Shown: one piece after another, positions 6,782-15,825 of the stretch
How the letters are laid out: each line of letters starts with the position of its first letter
Numbering within the stretch: the first letter of the stretch is position 1
Origin: a virus
Virus record (IMG/VR): IMGVR_UViG_3300047557_001008
Location: 1 to 39,428 of that record
Reading direction: 5' to 3' (one strand)
DNA: 39,428 bases
Notes under the pieces: generated by a model
The model's database searches: none
The model's input: only the letters and a program-made list of their open reading frames with translations
Told to the model about the DNA's origin: nothing
Position numbers and translations under genes: made by a program

Positions 6782-8413
6782 CTATATCATACCGCCAATT
6801 GCTCGGCGTTGGGACTTAAGTCCACCATATTGTCCAGAGAATCTAGCTTCTTCTTGAGCTGCTAATTCTTCTATTTTCTTTTGTTTAGCAGAAAGTTTTT
6901 CAATTCTTGCTTGCTCTACATCAAGCTGTGTAAGTGGCGCTTGTTTAGAGAACTCTGCAAGTTGTTGGCCTCTGCCTAAGATGCTTGAAACTTCTCCAAA
7001 TTTAGCAAGTGCTTGAGTATAACCATAGCCCTGGGCAAATATATCTTGAGCCCTAGCCTGGCTAATTGTTAATCCTTGTTGTTTAGCGGCAGCTTGAACT
7101 CCAATTGTTTGAAATTCTTTTTCAAGTTGCTGAGCACCCTTCTCACCAAGTAGCAATGCGGTAGCTAATTTAGTACGCGTTGCATATGGGAATTGTTCTT
7201 GAATGGCTTTCTTCCATGCATCTGGCGCATTATCAACTAATGCAAACGCATCTGTAATAAGGGCTGTTGTTTCTGTTACAGACTTACCTGTTCCAATAAC
7301 CTGGCTTAATATTTGCTGAGTTGCTAACTCTCCAAGCCCAGCCCTATTAAATACATCAGCAAGCTTTTCTTCGGTTGCTACATATTCAGATATGGTTGGA
7401 ACATATACTGGCCTGCCAGCTCTTACCATGTCCTCAAGGGCGAATACTGCTTTAAATCTATCAGTAAACTTTGTGAGCTTAGGATTGTTACGGGCATCAC
7501 GAAGTGAAAGATTTATTGCCTCATCAATGGTAGAGCCTGTTTTGTAATAGCTAGAAACAAGACTGTATAACTCATCCATCCAAGGTTGATTAGCCTCTAA
7601 TGGGCCAAACAAAAGAGCCAGCGTATTCTTAAAAGTATTTACCGCTAGATTTCTGGTAGTTTCAGTATTGCTAGTTCCTGTTGGGCCAGGCCGAACATTA
7701 ACATCTACCCATCCGGCAGAGTCATCCCATGTGTACTGCTTGCCATCAGTCGGATATGATGGACGAACCCAAGTACCGCTAACTGAATCATATACAAATG
7801 CAGGAGGTGTCCCGACGGGCTTTGGTGGATTTACAACCTTACTGCCAGTCCCATCTTGGGTGCCATCAACTTTTGTTGAACCATCTGTTGGCTTACCAAT
7901 AGCCGTAGATGTTGTAACTCCCCCAGCGCTGAGGGTGTTTGCGCCAACCGCGCTACTAAAACTAGCTTTTGTTTGTCCACCTTCTGAACGAGCTTGAGCG
8001 CTAGCTACAGCCGATTCAGTTCCTGTCTTTGGTTGTTTGTATAACTTCCATTGACCAGTCGTCACTCCACCAATCCAGCTATAATAGTAAATATTATCCG
8101 CATCTTCGGCTGGGGCCTCTGGTCTATTGGTTGGGTCAAACATTGGATTAGATGCAGCACGAGACTCTGCAGCAGCAACAACGCGTTCTTCTCGTTCGCT
8201 CTTGAGTTGAGCCATGCGTTCTTCGCGAGTCACTGCTGAGAGTGACGCTACAGGGGTAACGCCTACTGGGGGTGCCGCTACAGGAGTAACGTCTTCTGGA
8301 GCTGCACCTTTAGGAACTGGCTTTTGCTCCGATGCAGGTTGCGTGACTGGAGTTTCAATTACATCTCCACCACCATCGATTAGCATTACTTCATAAGAAG
8401 GATTATACGGCAT
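6782..8413 (-). CDS. Putative virion protein, 543 aa, Pro/Thr-rich N-terminus
   Basis: Residues 1-90 are rich in Pro, Val, Ala and Thr and likely disordered; residues about 105-125 hold YYYSWIGGVTTGQWKLYKQ and about 205-235 hold WVRPSYPTDGKQYTWDDSAG, two aromatic beta-like segments. The C-terminal half is helical and ends with a coiled coil (QLDVEQARIEKLSAKQKKIE). It follows the 1,689-aa and 296-aa genes by a single base, forming a three-gene block. An internal virion or ejected protein is the best guess; I recognise no family. Confidence 0.6.
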   Translation of the reverse strand: MPYNPSYEVMLIDGGGDVIETPVTQPASEQKPVPKGAAPEDVTPVAAPPVGVTPVASLSAVTREERMAQLKSEREERVVAAAESRAASNPMFDPTNRPEAPAEDADNIYYYSWIGGVTTGQWKLYKQPKTGTESAVASAQARSEGGQTKASFSSAVGANTLSAGGVTTSTAIGKPTDGSTKVDGTQDGTGSKVVNPPKPVGTPPAFVYDSVSGTWVRPSYPTDGKQYTWDDSAGWVDVNVRPGPTGTSNTETTRNLAVNTFKNTLALLFGPLEANQPWMDELYSLVSSYYKTGSTIDEAINLSLRDARNNPKLTKFTDRFKAVFALEDMVRAGRPVYVPTISEYVATEEKLADVFNRAGLGELATQQILSQVIGTGKSVTETTALITDAFALVDNAPDAWKKAIQEQFPYATRTKLATALLLGEKGAQQLEKEFQTIGVQAAAKQQGLTISQARAQDIFAQGYGYTQALAKFGEVSSILGRGQQLAEFSKQAPLTQLDVEQARIEKLSAKQKKIEELAAQEEARFSGQYGGLKSQRRAIGGMI

Positions 8414-9304
8414 TTATACTCCAAATCCCCAGGCTCTGCCAAATGCGGTAGCAGCACTTCTTGCATCCTCATTGGACTGTCGCGTATTGTCGTAGTCAGG
8501 TGTATTTTTTAGCATAATAATAAAGTCCGATATTGACATTGGTAAAAGTTTTCCTGCGGCGCCGTCAGGTCTTAGAGCTTTATCTAGGTATAGATTATCT
8601 AACTGAATTTCATTAGGGTCTTTTTCCAGTACCTTAGCCATTGTATTGATATATGGGGAAAATATTTCTCTAGCTGAGGCATTAGGGTTATTCTTAAATC
8701 TATCGGCAAATTGTGGATAGTTTAAAATAACCTTTGCTTGTAGTGTGGCTCGGTATTCATCAAGCGTCATCTCACCACGAGCAATTTTCTTAGCAGTATT
8801 CTGAACTTCAATATCAGATACATCAAGGATTCCATTATTACGAATTAATGCTCTTACATCCTGGAGAGCGCTAAGCGATTTGCCACCAAGGGTTTTCTCA
8901 TCAGCAAAGTTAATCTTAGACCAGATGTAATCCTGTGCTAAATTCTTCGGGTCAAGGAAAGATAGACTTGTGGTGGTGACATAATTATTAATAATGTTTG
9001 TTATGTCTTCTGGTTTAGCTCCAGGCTTAATACGTTCAGTAATATTTCTAACAGCAACTTCGGCTTGCGCTTGGGCTCTCTTATTGAAGTCATTAACAAA
9101 AGCGGTTATGTCGTCTTTTGAAAGCTTCCCAGTATACTGAGCGTCTTTGGCGACTTGGTCAAGAAGTGTTTTAGCAGCCGTAGCATTGATGCTTAATATA
9201 TCTTTTGTGGTGGTTTTAGTATTAGTATTCTTTGCCTTACCACCAAGAAGTTGTTCAAGGATAGCGGTAAATGTTTCTATAAATACATCTAATTCATCTG
9301 CCAT
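8414..9304 (-). CDS. Putative internal virion protein, 296 aa
   Basis: A mainly helical protein without transmembrane segments or cysteines. It contains VDQVAKDAQ-type helices, a stretch LARGEMTLDEYRA-like (ARGEMTLDEYRATLQAKVI) and a C-terminal SAATAFGRAWGFGV. Its start overlaps the stop of the 1,689-aa gene by one base and it abuts the 543-aa gene, so the three are probably made and packaged together. The family is not recognised. Internal-core or tail-hub membership is inference. Confidence 0.6.
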   Translation of the reverse strand: MADELDVFIETFTAILEQLLGGKAKNTNTKTTTKDILSINATAAKTLLDQVAKDAQYTGKLSKDDITAFVNDFNKRAQAQAEVAVRNITERIKPGAKPEDITNIINNYVTTTSLSFLDPKNLAQDYIWSKINFADEKTLGGKSLSALQDVRALIRNNGILDVSDIEVQNTAKKIARGEMTLDEYRATLQAKVILNYPQFADRFKNNPNASAREIFSPYINTMAKVLEKDPNEIQLDNLYLDKALRPDGAAGKLLPMSISDFIIMLKNTPDYDNTRQSNEDARSAATAFGRAWGFGV

Positions 9305-12300
9305 TATCGCACCGCCTTTAGTCTATCGTTATCGAAATATCTCTTTATAACTTCTTGTAATTTTGGATGGTATGTTGTTATAAGTTCATCTACGGTTGCT
9401 AGATACGCCTCTCGTACTTTTGACTTACCTTGGAAATCAGAAGATAAAGAATTATATGCACTAGATATAGCTTCTCTAATCTGAATAAACTTCTTGGCAT
9501 CAGACCATAGTTTTGTATTGCCATACTTTTTCATAAAATTATCATCATTGGTTATATCCCAAAGACTAGATGCCCATACAAATGATTCATCTCTAGTCTC
9601 TGATTTCTTCCAACGTTTCCACCACTCCAGGTTTTCCTGCTTGAGTATGGTATCACCGTACTCACGTAACCCTGCCTGGAATTCATCTGGAGCCTTACGA
9701 AGTGATGTAACGTCGTAGAGCTCAATGGCTTTCTTTTCAAATCTATCTCGCATATCCCAGTACTTTTTCCAAGTACGATTTACCATACGCTCAGTTTCCT
9801 CTTCTTCTGGCGTAAGGGCAACCTCGTTTAAAAGTGTCCCTGTTGGAAGTTTTGTATCTGGGTCTTTCAGTAACCTATATACCGATAGACTAAAGTCCTC
9901 ACGATTTTCATCCAAATCCATTGTCATTAAACCAAGAGTCTCCAGTCCATTAGCCTGAATCTTCTTTATTAGCCCTGGATTTTCGACCATGACTCGGTTC
10001 CAAGCAGCAAGCGTTGGGGGGACAAAACCCTTTGCACTTGAACCTTTGTAGGTAAGTCTATCAAGAGGGAACGAAGGGTTTATATTTGCTAGAAACTCTT
10101 GTCCAGCTAGGTCTTTCGCTTGCTCGGTAGTTAATCCCGCGGAGCGATATTTATTTACTAGAATATCAAAGTATTGCTCAAAGACCAAAGTGGGACGTGT
10201 TTCTATTTTAGCTGGGACACCAAATAAAGATGATGACGTCCATTGAGCTTTAATTTTATATAGCTCTCTAGCATCTTTGCGTACCTGGTCCATGCCTGGA
10301 AATTTAGCAATACCCATTTCTTCAAGGGCTCGATAGTAATTTGCTACAGACTTGACTGAGCTTAAGTAGTCTTTACGGCCCTCATTGCCACTGGCGTAGG
10401 TGTAGAAGTCTCTTGCCCATGATGGAGTAAGTGATGCAAATGCACCTCCAACTCCTTCTGGTGGACCGTACGGGAAAAGAATATCATATGACGGTCCAAG
10501 AATATCCTTCATTGTTTGTTCTGAATCAGGATACTTCTCATATAGATAAGCAACAGGAACTGCTGATATGAACGATGGGGTTGGCCAGTTCAGCAAGAAT
10601 CCAATAGAACGAGCATTAAGTAGAACACCTTGGCCACCAAATAAACCAAGCTCTTTAGTTCCAGGAACTAAGATATGTGTTACTTTTAGCACATCATCGG
10701 TTGGGTTGCCATATTTATCGACACCGAATGATTGGAACATAGAGTGATAGGAGTGCATAAACCCAGCAAAGCGTGCAGGGTTTTTAATTGCAAATCTACC
10801 ATAACGGTAAAAGGCATTTAGTGTGGCTGTTGGGAACGCTACGAAAGCCCTTGCTGCAAATAGCCCACGATTCTGACGGCGTACGGTATAAAAGGTACGC
10901 TCTGTCTCCTGAAGCGCTTCTCTAGTGGCTGATGCACGCAGAGCATTCATGGAGTCAACTGTAATAGGAACGCCCTGTTCAGCTAATCTGTTTGCCTTAG
11001 ATGCCACAATGTCAGCAAATATATTTTCGGCATAATTCCAGCGAATAGGATTTTCTGGACTCGTAAGGTATCTCCATACCTTGCTCATGCCTTTGTTTAC
11101 TGCAGTTTCAAATGCGCCTAAACCGCGCACACCGAACACTTCAGATGCGAGATGATAGTTAAAATCAATTGGATGAATAGGACTAAGTCTACCCATATCC
11201 TTAGATAAAATCTTCTGTAAGTCTACAGAGGATACCTCTCGACTATTAACCAAAGCTCGCGCTTCAACATTAGGCAGGTATCTTTTTACAAATCCAATCC
11301 TGTCTCTGACGAAATCAGGAATCATGCCTTCTGTAATTTCACCAAACTGGTTAGCGTATGCCCTGCCCTCGGTAGATAAAGCCCATTCCAACACTTTTCT
11401 ATCTGGCTGTTCTTCTAAGACTAACTTAACCAATGGGTCGTTACGTAGAACTCGATTAGCAACATAAGCTAATTCTTCAAAATAGATTGGGCTAGACACA
11501 TCTGTTACGGTCTTAGGACCCTTACGCATTAGTGTACCCGTACGGGTTCCAATTGTGAGTTCATTTAGATATGTAGCCGCAATAGTGCGACCGTTTTCAA
11601 ACTCAGCACGAAGGGCGCTACCTAGTTGATTCTCATCGAACAAGGATTCAATCGGCATCCATTGACCATTGACCATTCGATAGCGTACATCTTTTCCATA
11701 GTAACGCTTCTTATAGGCTTCGCTTTTACCAAATACTACAGCTTGATTGTAACGTGCCTCACCAAGTTCATTAATAATTCTACTGTCAATCTCGTCATAA
11801 ATCTTAGTGATTTTAGAATAAATATTATTGAGAGCCTTTTGGTCAGGCATCAAGGTATTTATTTCACCCTTTGCTGTTGCAATTGCTGACTTTGCATTGG
11901 ATATAAGTCCAGCATTTTTTGCTTTAAAGTTTGAGTCTTTTTGCGACTCAATAAACTTTATACGTCGTTCTAGATTTGCAACTGTTGGAACCTGCCCTAC
12001 GGTTGCATAGGGTTTAGCAGCGTCTCGCAACTCTAGTTCTAAGTCGTCGACAAGTCTTTCAGCCGAACGCAAGCTGGCTTTTACGGCAGCTGAATTATCA
12101 CGTATTGTTGCTGGAGAAAGGTTTTTCTTTATAAAGAATTCATCAGCTTCCGCATACAGACCATCTAGGTTTTGAATGGCTGCATCAAGTTGGTCAGATA
12201 TATCTTCTACGGCACGGTTTACAGCCTTAAGTTCGCCTGCATTTAAAACCCTTGACGCTCTTTCTGCCACACGATTTTTCATATTTAACAAGAAATTTTT

Positions 12301-14373
12301 GTGAGCCATTGGAGCATCAGCCATTACTCTCCCGAAGCCCATACCTAGGCCAGCGCTCAAAATCGGTTCAGATATTGATTGCTTTGGAATATACATAGGG
12401 CGAGCAAGTACATCAAATGTCCAGTACTTATTAAACTGTTCTAGAACATTAGCTGCAACGTCTTGACTAATCATTGCACCGCGCTTAACCTTGCTACGGC
12501 TAGCAGCGCGAATGAGTTCCTTCTCGATGATATTCCATGGAACCATACGATGTGAATCTACAAGTTGGCTTTGAGTATAAGGGTCTGTTAAGACACCGCG
12601 GCCATTATAGTCCATGGCAAAACCGTCTCTACTGATATTCATCTGAGATTGAGTTATACGATTCTTTACATCTCTAACAAACTCTGTTATCTTTGGGCTA
12701 TAAATTTTAAGGGTGCGTGCAATATCTACGCCTATTTTCTCATCGAGTTCATCAAGTATTGCTTCGCGTTCGATATTATTTTTTGCACCAATCCATCGAG
12801 AACTAATAGCATTTCTGTACTCAGATGCAGTAATAAATTGATTAGGTGCTATTTCAATTTTATTTCTTCCATCACGAAATGTAATCAAATCGTCAAAGAA
12901 TGCATTAAGTTCGATTAGGCCGTCATTTGCTCTAGCCCCAGAGTATGTGACATATCCAAGTGGCTTATAACTTCCAACAAATCTTACTAATCTTACCTGT
13001 AAGCCATTAGGGCGAGCACTACCCAAAATGCGTTCAGCAATCCCGCCAACTTTGCTAAAGTCCCTTGATACTGCAGCAGCAGCTAGTTGATTGCTTCTTC
13101 CACGAATCTTAGATGTAAGTGCTGTACCAATTTTAGGCTCAATAGGGAAGTATCCTTCGCGCCCAAATACTGTTAGTTCGCCTTTTTCATTGAAGAATGC
13201 ATCACGTATTCTAATGTACTCAGGATTCTTGACAATAGTATCATCGAATGCTGCTCGAATGCGACCTAATGCTACGCCTTCTGGGTGATAGAGTTGGTTA
13301 TCTAAAGCATTCTTTGCTCTGACAAATGAGGGAAAATCTGCAAGTTCTGCTAAATCTGAGCTTCTATTCTGAGATAAGCGATTAAGTGCTGGGATATAAC
13401 CCTTGTCAGCAAGAATCAAATCTCTGACAACGGCAGGGTCGTCTGTCTGTTGAATAAGATAGATAAGATTTTCATTGTTACTGTATTTTGGGTTCTTTTC
13501 AGTTCCAATAATGACACGTTGAATATAATCTAAATCCTGTGTTTTTGATAACTGGTAGATTTCATCACCAGATACAGTCTGCCTACCCTTGGCGCCGCTA
13601 GTTTGATTAAATACTACGCCCTCATTTACTTCATTTTCAAACTGAGAAGCAGTTTTAGCTCTAGTTGATAGGCCAGCAATCTGGAATAGCTTTAATCCAG
13701 CCTTAGCAATCATGCTAGTGCCACCATAAACAGCGGCGTTTCCTACAACAAAGTCGCCAAACCCCGTATACCAGCGTCCGACTGGGTTATCTACGAAGTT
13801 CTTTTGTATATCCTCATCATCCCAGACGCTAAGTTGTGCACCATCAATATCACCTAGTTTGTATACCACTGATTGTAAGTCACCTAGCGGGGTGACATCC
13901 ATGACTATGGATTTTGTCAGTGCTTGAAAAGCAGAAACCTTCTCAGTTCTATTCCAAGCACGCTTAATATCTGTTACTTGGAAACCCTTTTCATACTCAC
14001 CTGGTTCATATAATGGAGAGTCTACGTCGGTGAGGAGCGCAGCGGTTCCAGCCGCTCGTGTAAACTTAGAAAATACATTTCTCTCTAAGGCAGCAGAAGT
14101 CTTAAGAAGGATATCGTTACTTTCGGCCTGGGAATAGACTTCGTATTGAAGGTTTTCCGCAATTCCTTTACGTGCCTTTTCTGATAATGCAATAGCGCCA
14201 GGTGTTTTAGCTACTCCAATATTAGTTGCTGCTGGTATCACAGCCTGAATAAGTGTTTGTGCAGGGGACATTAAGCCTCTGCCAACAAAACTTGCTGCTT
14301 GCTCAATTCCAGATACAAAAGATTTTGTAACAGGTTTAGCAATATTATTGAGGAAGTTGTCCCACAATGACAT
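9304..14373 (-). CDS. Giant putative internal virion (ejection) protein, 1,689 aa
   Basis: By far the largest gene. The sequence is largely helical with long charged stretches and several coiled-coil-like segments (about 690-850). A Gly/Pro-rich amphipathic N-terminus (SFVSGIEQAASFVGRGLMSP) and a more hydrophobic region around 1220-1350 (FYRYGRFAIKNPARFAGFMH, FISAVPVAYLYEKYP) could contact membrane. No lysozyme, transglycosylase or polymerase motif is visible. It is not a tape measure by composition. The size compares with the large ejected core proteins of podoviruses. Unusually, it lies between portal and scaffold rather than after the tail genes. Confidence 0.6.
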   Translation of the reverse strand: MSLWDNFLNNIAKPVTKSFVSGIEQAASFVGRGLMSPAQTLIQAVIPAATNIGVAKTPGAIALSEKARKGIAENLQYEVYSQAESNDILLKTSAALERNVFSKFTRAAGTAALLTDVDSPLYEPGEYEKGFQVTDIKRAWNRTEKVSAFQALTKSIVMDVTPLGDLQSVVYKLGDIDGAQLSVWDDEDIQKNFVDNPVGRWYTGFGDFVVGNAAVYGGTSMIAKAGLKLFQIAGLSTRAKTASQFENEVNEGVVFNQTSGAKGRQTVSGDEIYQLSKTQDLDYIQRVIIGTEKNPKYSNNENLIYLIQQTDDPAVVRDLILADKGYIPALNRLSQNRSSDLAELADFPSFVRAKNALDNQLYHPEGVALGRIRAAFDDTIVKNPEYIRIRDAFFNEKGELTVFGREGYFPIEPKIGTALTSKIRGRSNQLAAAAVSRDFSKVGGIAERILGSARPNGLQVRLVRFVGSYKPLGYVTYSGARANDGLIELNAFFDDLITFRDGRNKIEIAPNQFITASEYRNAISSRWIGAKNNIEREAILDELDEKIGVDIARTLKIYSPKITEFVRDVKNRITQSQMNISRDGFAMDYNGRGVLTDPYTQSQLVDSHRMVPWNIIEKELIRAASRSKVKRGAMISQDVAANVLEQFNKYWTFDVLARPMYIPKQSISEPILSAGLGMGFGRVMADAPMAHKNFLLNMKNRVAERASRVLNAGELKAVNRAVEDISDQLDAAIQNLDGLYAEADEFFIKKNLSPATIRDNSAAVKASLRSAERLVDDLELELRDAAKPYATVGQVPTVANLERRIKFIESQKDSNFKAKNAGLISNAKSAIATAKGEINTLMPDQKALNNIYSKITKIYDEIDSRIINELGEARYNQAVVFGKSEAYKKRYYGKDVRYRMVNGQWMPIESLFDENQLGSALRAEFENGRTIAATYLNELTIGTRTGTLMRKGPKTVTDVSSPIYFEELAYVANRVLRNDPLVKLVLEEQPDRKVLEWALSTEGRAYANQFGEITEGMIPDFVRDRIGFVKRYLPNVEARALVNSREVSSVDLQKILSKDMGRLSPIHPIDFNYHLASEVFGVRGLGAFETAVNKGMSKVWRYLTSPENPIRWNYAENIFADIVASKANRLAEQGVPITVDSMNALRASATREALQETERTFYTVRRQNRGLFAARAFVAFPTATLNAFYRYGRFAIKNPARFAGFMHSYHSMFQSFGVDKYGNPTDDVLKVTHILVPGTKELGLFGGQGVLLNARSIGFLLNWPTPSFISAVPVAYLYEKYPDSEQTMKDILGPSYDILFPYGPPEGVGGAFASLTPSWARDFYTYASGNEGRKDYLSSVKSVANYYRALEEMGIAKFPGMDQVRKDARELYKIKAQWTSSSLFGVPAKIETRPTLVFEQYFDILVNKYRSAGLTTEQAKDLAGQEFLANINPSFPLDRLTYKGSSAKGFVPPTLAAWNRVMVENPGLIKKIQANGLETLGLMTMDLDENREDFSLSVYRLLKDPDTKLPTGTLLNEVALTPEEEETERMVNRTWKKYWDMRDRFEKKAIELYDVTSLRKAPDEFQAGLREYGDTILKQENLEWWKRWKKSETRDESFVWASSLWDITNDDNFMKKYGNTKLWSDAKKFIQIREAISSAYNSLSSDFQGKSKVREAYLATVDELITTYHPKLQEVIKRYFDNDRLKAVR

Positions 14374-14585
14374 TATTTACCTGCTTTTCTTTTTGTTTTT
14401 AGTTTTTTTGTACCACCCTGAGGAGAGTTTTCAATAATTGAAGCAACAAATGCATCTCGTTCCTCTGGTGAATCCCATGGAACCATAGCTAGTTGCATTA
14501 CAATTGATGCATTTTCATATCCAAGTGAGTTAGATAGGACATCAATATTGTCGTATATGCTACCCTTAACCCAACTTACTCCCAC
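14373..14585 (-). CDS. Hypothetical late protein, 70 aa
   Basis: A GTG-start protein overlapping its upstream neighbour by 10 nt and the 1,689-aa gene by one base. The body is helical and acidic (DNIDVLSNSLGYENASIVMQ, WDSPEERDAFVASII) and the tail is basic (KKLKTKRKAGK). Such an acidic body with basic tail suits a small assembly factor or chaperone for the following large protein, but no family is recognised. Confidence 0.55.
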   Translation of the reverse strand: MGVSWVKGSIYDNIDVLSNSLGYENASIVMQLAMVPWDSPEERDAFVASIIENSPQGGTKKLKTKRKAGK

Positions 14586-15040
14586 AGCATACCCTCTACA
14601 TAGCTAACAAATTGTTTATATGAATCAGTTGCTCCAGGAATCTGTGTTCCCATGACTAAAAATGGAAGATACTTACGTGCTACATCCTGATTTTCAATTC
14701 GTCTAGCATTGCTTCTAAATATAGGTGGCAAGGCTGACTCGTTGTCGCCAGGGCCAACTGGCACCCCATTTGTTATAGGTTCAGCATCATTTATTGTATC
14801 AGAGAACAAATCACGAAAAGATTTCTGTACTTGTGCTTGAGAAACAGGCTTTTGGCCAGGCAGTGGTTCTGTTTCAATTGGAGCTGCTTCGCGTTGAGTA
14901 TTAACAGCCTTATTCATTGCATACCCAAATCCAGTATAATCAATATTACCGCTTTGGCCGTTTCCGCCAAGGCCATTAATGTTAGCTGGGTTGTATTGTG
15001 GGCCACCATTGGCGCCTCCGCGGTTTTCAGTTACTGCCAC
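14576..15040 (-). CDS. Hypothetical Gly/Asn/Pro-rich virion-associated protein, 154 aa
   Basis: The chosen start is the GTG at 15040, which lies six bases after a perfect GAGGAGG; an ATG at 15061 would add seven residues. The first 60 residues are Gly/Asn-rich (NRGGANGGPQYNPANINGLG). The middle has QAQVQKSFRDLFSD and the C-terminus YLPFLVMGTQIPGATDSYKQ. It overlaps the 80-aa gene by 14 nt. Function unknown; it is part of the block between the protease and the giant internal protein. Confidence 0.6.
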   Translation of the reverse strand: MAVTENRGGANGGPQYNPANINGLGGNGQSGNIDYTGFGYAMNKAVNTQREAAPIETEPLPGQKPVSQAQVQKSFRDLFSDTINDAEPITNGVPVGPGDNESALPPIFRSNARRIENQDVARKYLPFLVMGTQIPGATDSYKQFVSYVEGMLWE

Positions 15041-15269
15041 TGGTATCCTCCTCTGGAACATATGAATATTCTTCTGCTGATAGTAGCATTCCCTTGGCTA
15101 ACCAAGGATTCATGTTTTCACTTACATCTGTCATGAGATAGCGTGTACCTTCGTAGTCACTCCACTCACTTACTAATACCCATCCAGTACATATCTGACT
15201 ATCAGAGTCTTCTAATTCTTCTGCAAGTATACGCATTGCTTTTTCTATAGCTTCTGTAAACTTGCTCAC
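15027..15269 (-). CDS. Hypothetical small protein (WVLVSEWSDYEGTRYL type), 80 aa
   Basis: A small acidic protein with a helical N-terminus (FTEAIEKAMRILAEEL) followed by TGWVLVSEWSDYEGTRYLM and PWLAKGMLLSAEEYS. Related small proteins with the LVSEW.D..G.RYL pattern are frequent in actinobacteriophages, with no known function. It overlaps the protease gene by 4 nt, so the two are probably translationally coupled, which could hint that they act together. Confidence 0.65.
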   Translation of the reverse strand: MSKFTEAIEKAMRILAEELEDSDSQICTGWVLVSEWSDYEGTRYLMTDVSENMNPWLAKGMLLSAEEYSYVPEEDTSGSN

Positions 15270-15811
15270 TTGTATTGCTCTTCTACTTGGTATGGGGCTG
15301 CTGTGTAGGCACTGACTCTTGCGGCAACTTCCATTGCTGCGATGGCATCAGCACCTGCATAAAGAGCACCAAGGGCGTAAGAGCCTCCGCTGCCAATAGC
15401 GTAGAATCCTTCTCCACTCTTCATCACCGCCAAATCCTGGTCGACATCAAAGAGCTCGCCACCAACTGCGATGAGAAACTGGAATCTTAATCCATCTTTA
15501 TCTTTGTCGTGAGTTTCATCAAAGTTATAACCATTCTCTGTAAGGCACTTACGAAGAGAGGGCATAGCTTTTACAATCATGTAGCGATAGGCATCTTTCT
15601 TGTCCTTCGCTGAAAATACTGGTGGTACCCAGATGTTCTGGGCTATGTCGCAAGGAGCAACCTCACCAGCTCCTGCAATTAGTAACGCACCGCGTTGTGT
15701 AATCTTACGCATAACTGGATGTGAGTAAACTTTACCGCCATCATCAGTAATGCGACTATCGGCAACAATGACAGACTTGTCATCATATTCAACGCCAATA
15801 ATTGTTGTCAT
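15266..15811 (-). CDS. HslV/proteasome-beta-like Ntn-hydrolase protease
   Basis: A 181-aa protein, close to bacterial HslV (about 175 aa). After removal of Met it starts with Thr (TTIIGVEYDDKSVIVADSRI), giving T1 as nucleophile, D17 in VIVADSR and a lysine near 33-35 in VMRKI, the catalytic set of threonine Ntn-hydrolases. The later GSGGSYALGALYAG resembles the HslV GSGG.YA..A segment. No ATPase partner (HslU, ARC) is visible. The gene directly follows the portal gene in the packaging/head block. Capsid-maturation or scaffold degradation is a reasonable inference; an action on host proteins is the alternative. Confidence 0.8.
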   Translation of the reverse strand: MTTIIGVEYDDKSVIVADSRITDDGGKVYSHPVMRKITQRGALLIAGAGEVAPCDIAQNIWVPPVFSAKDKKDAYRYMIVKAMPSLRKCLTENGYNFDETHDKDKDGLRFQFLIAVGGELFDVDQDLAVMKSGEGFYAIGSGGSYALGALYAGADAIAAMEVAARVSAYTAAPYQVEEQYK

Positions 15812-15825
15812 CGTCCCCTCCTAGA

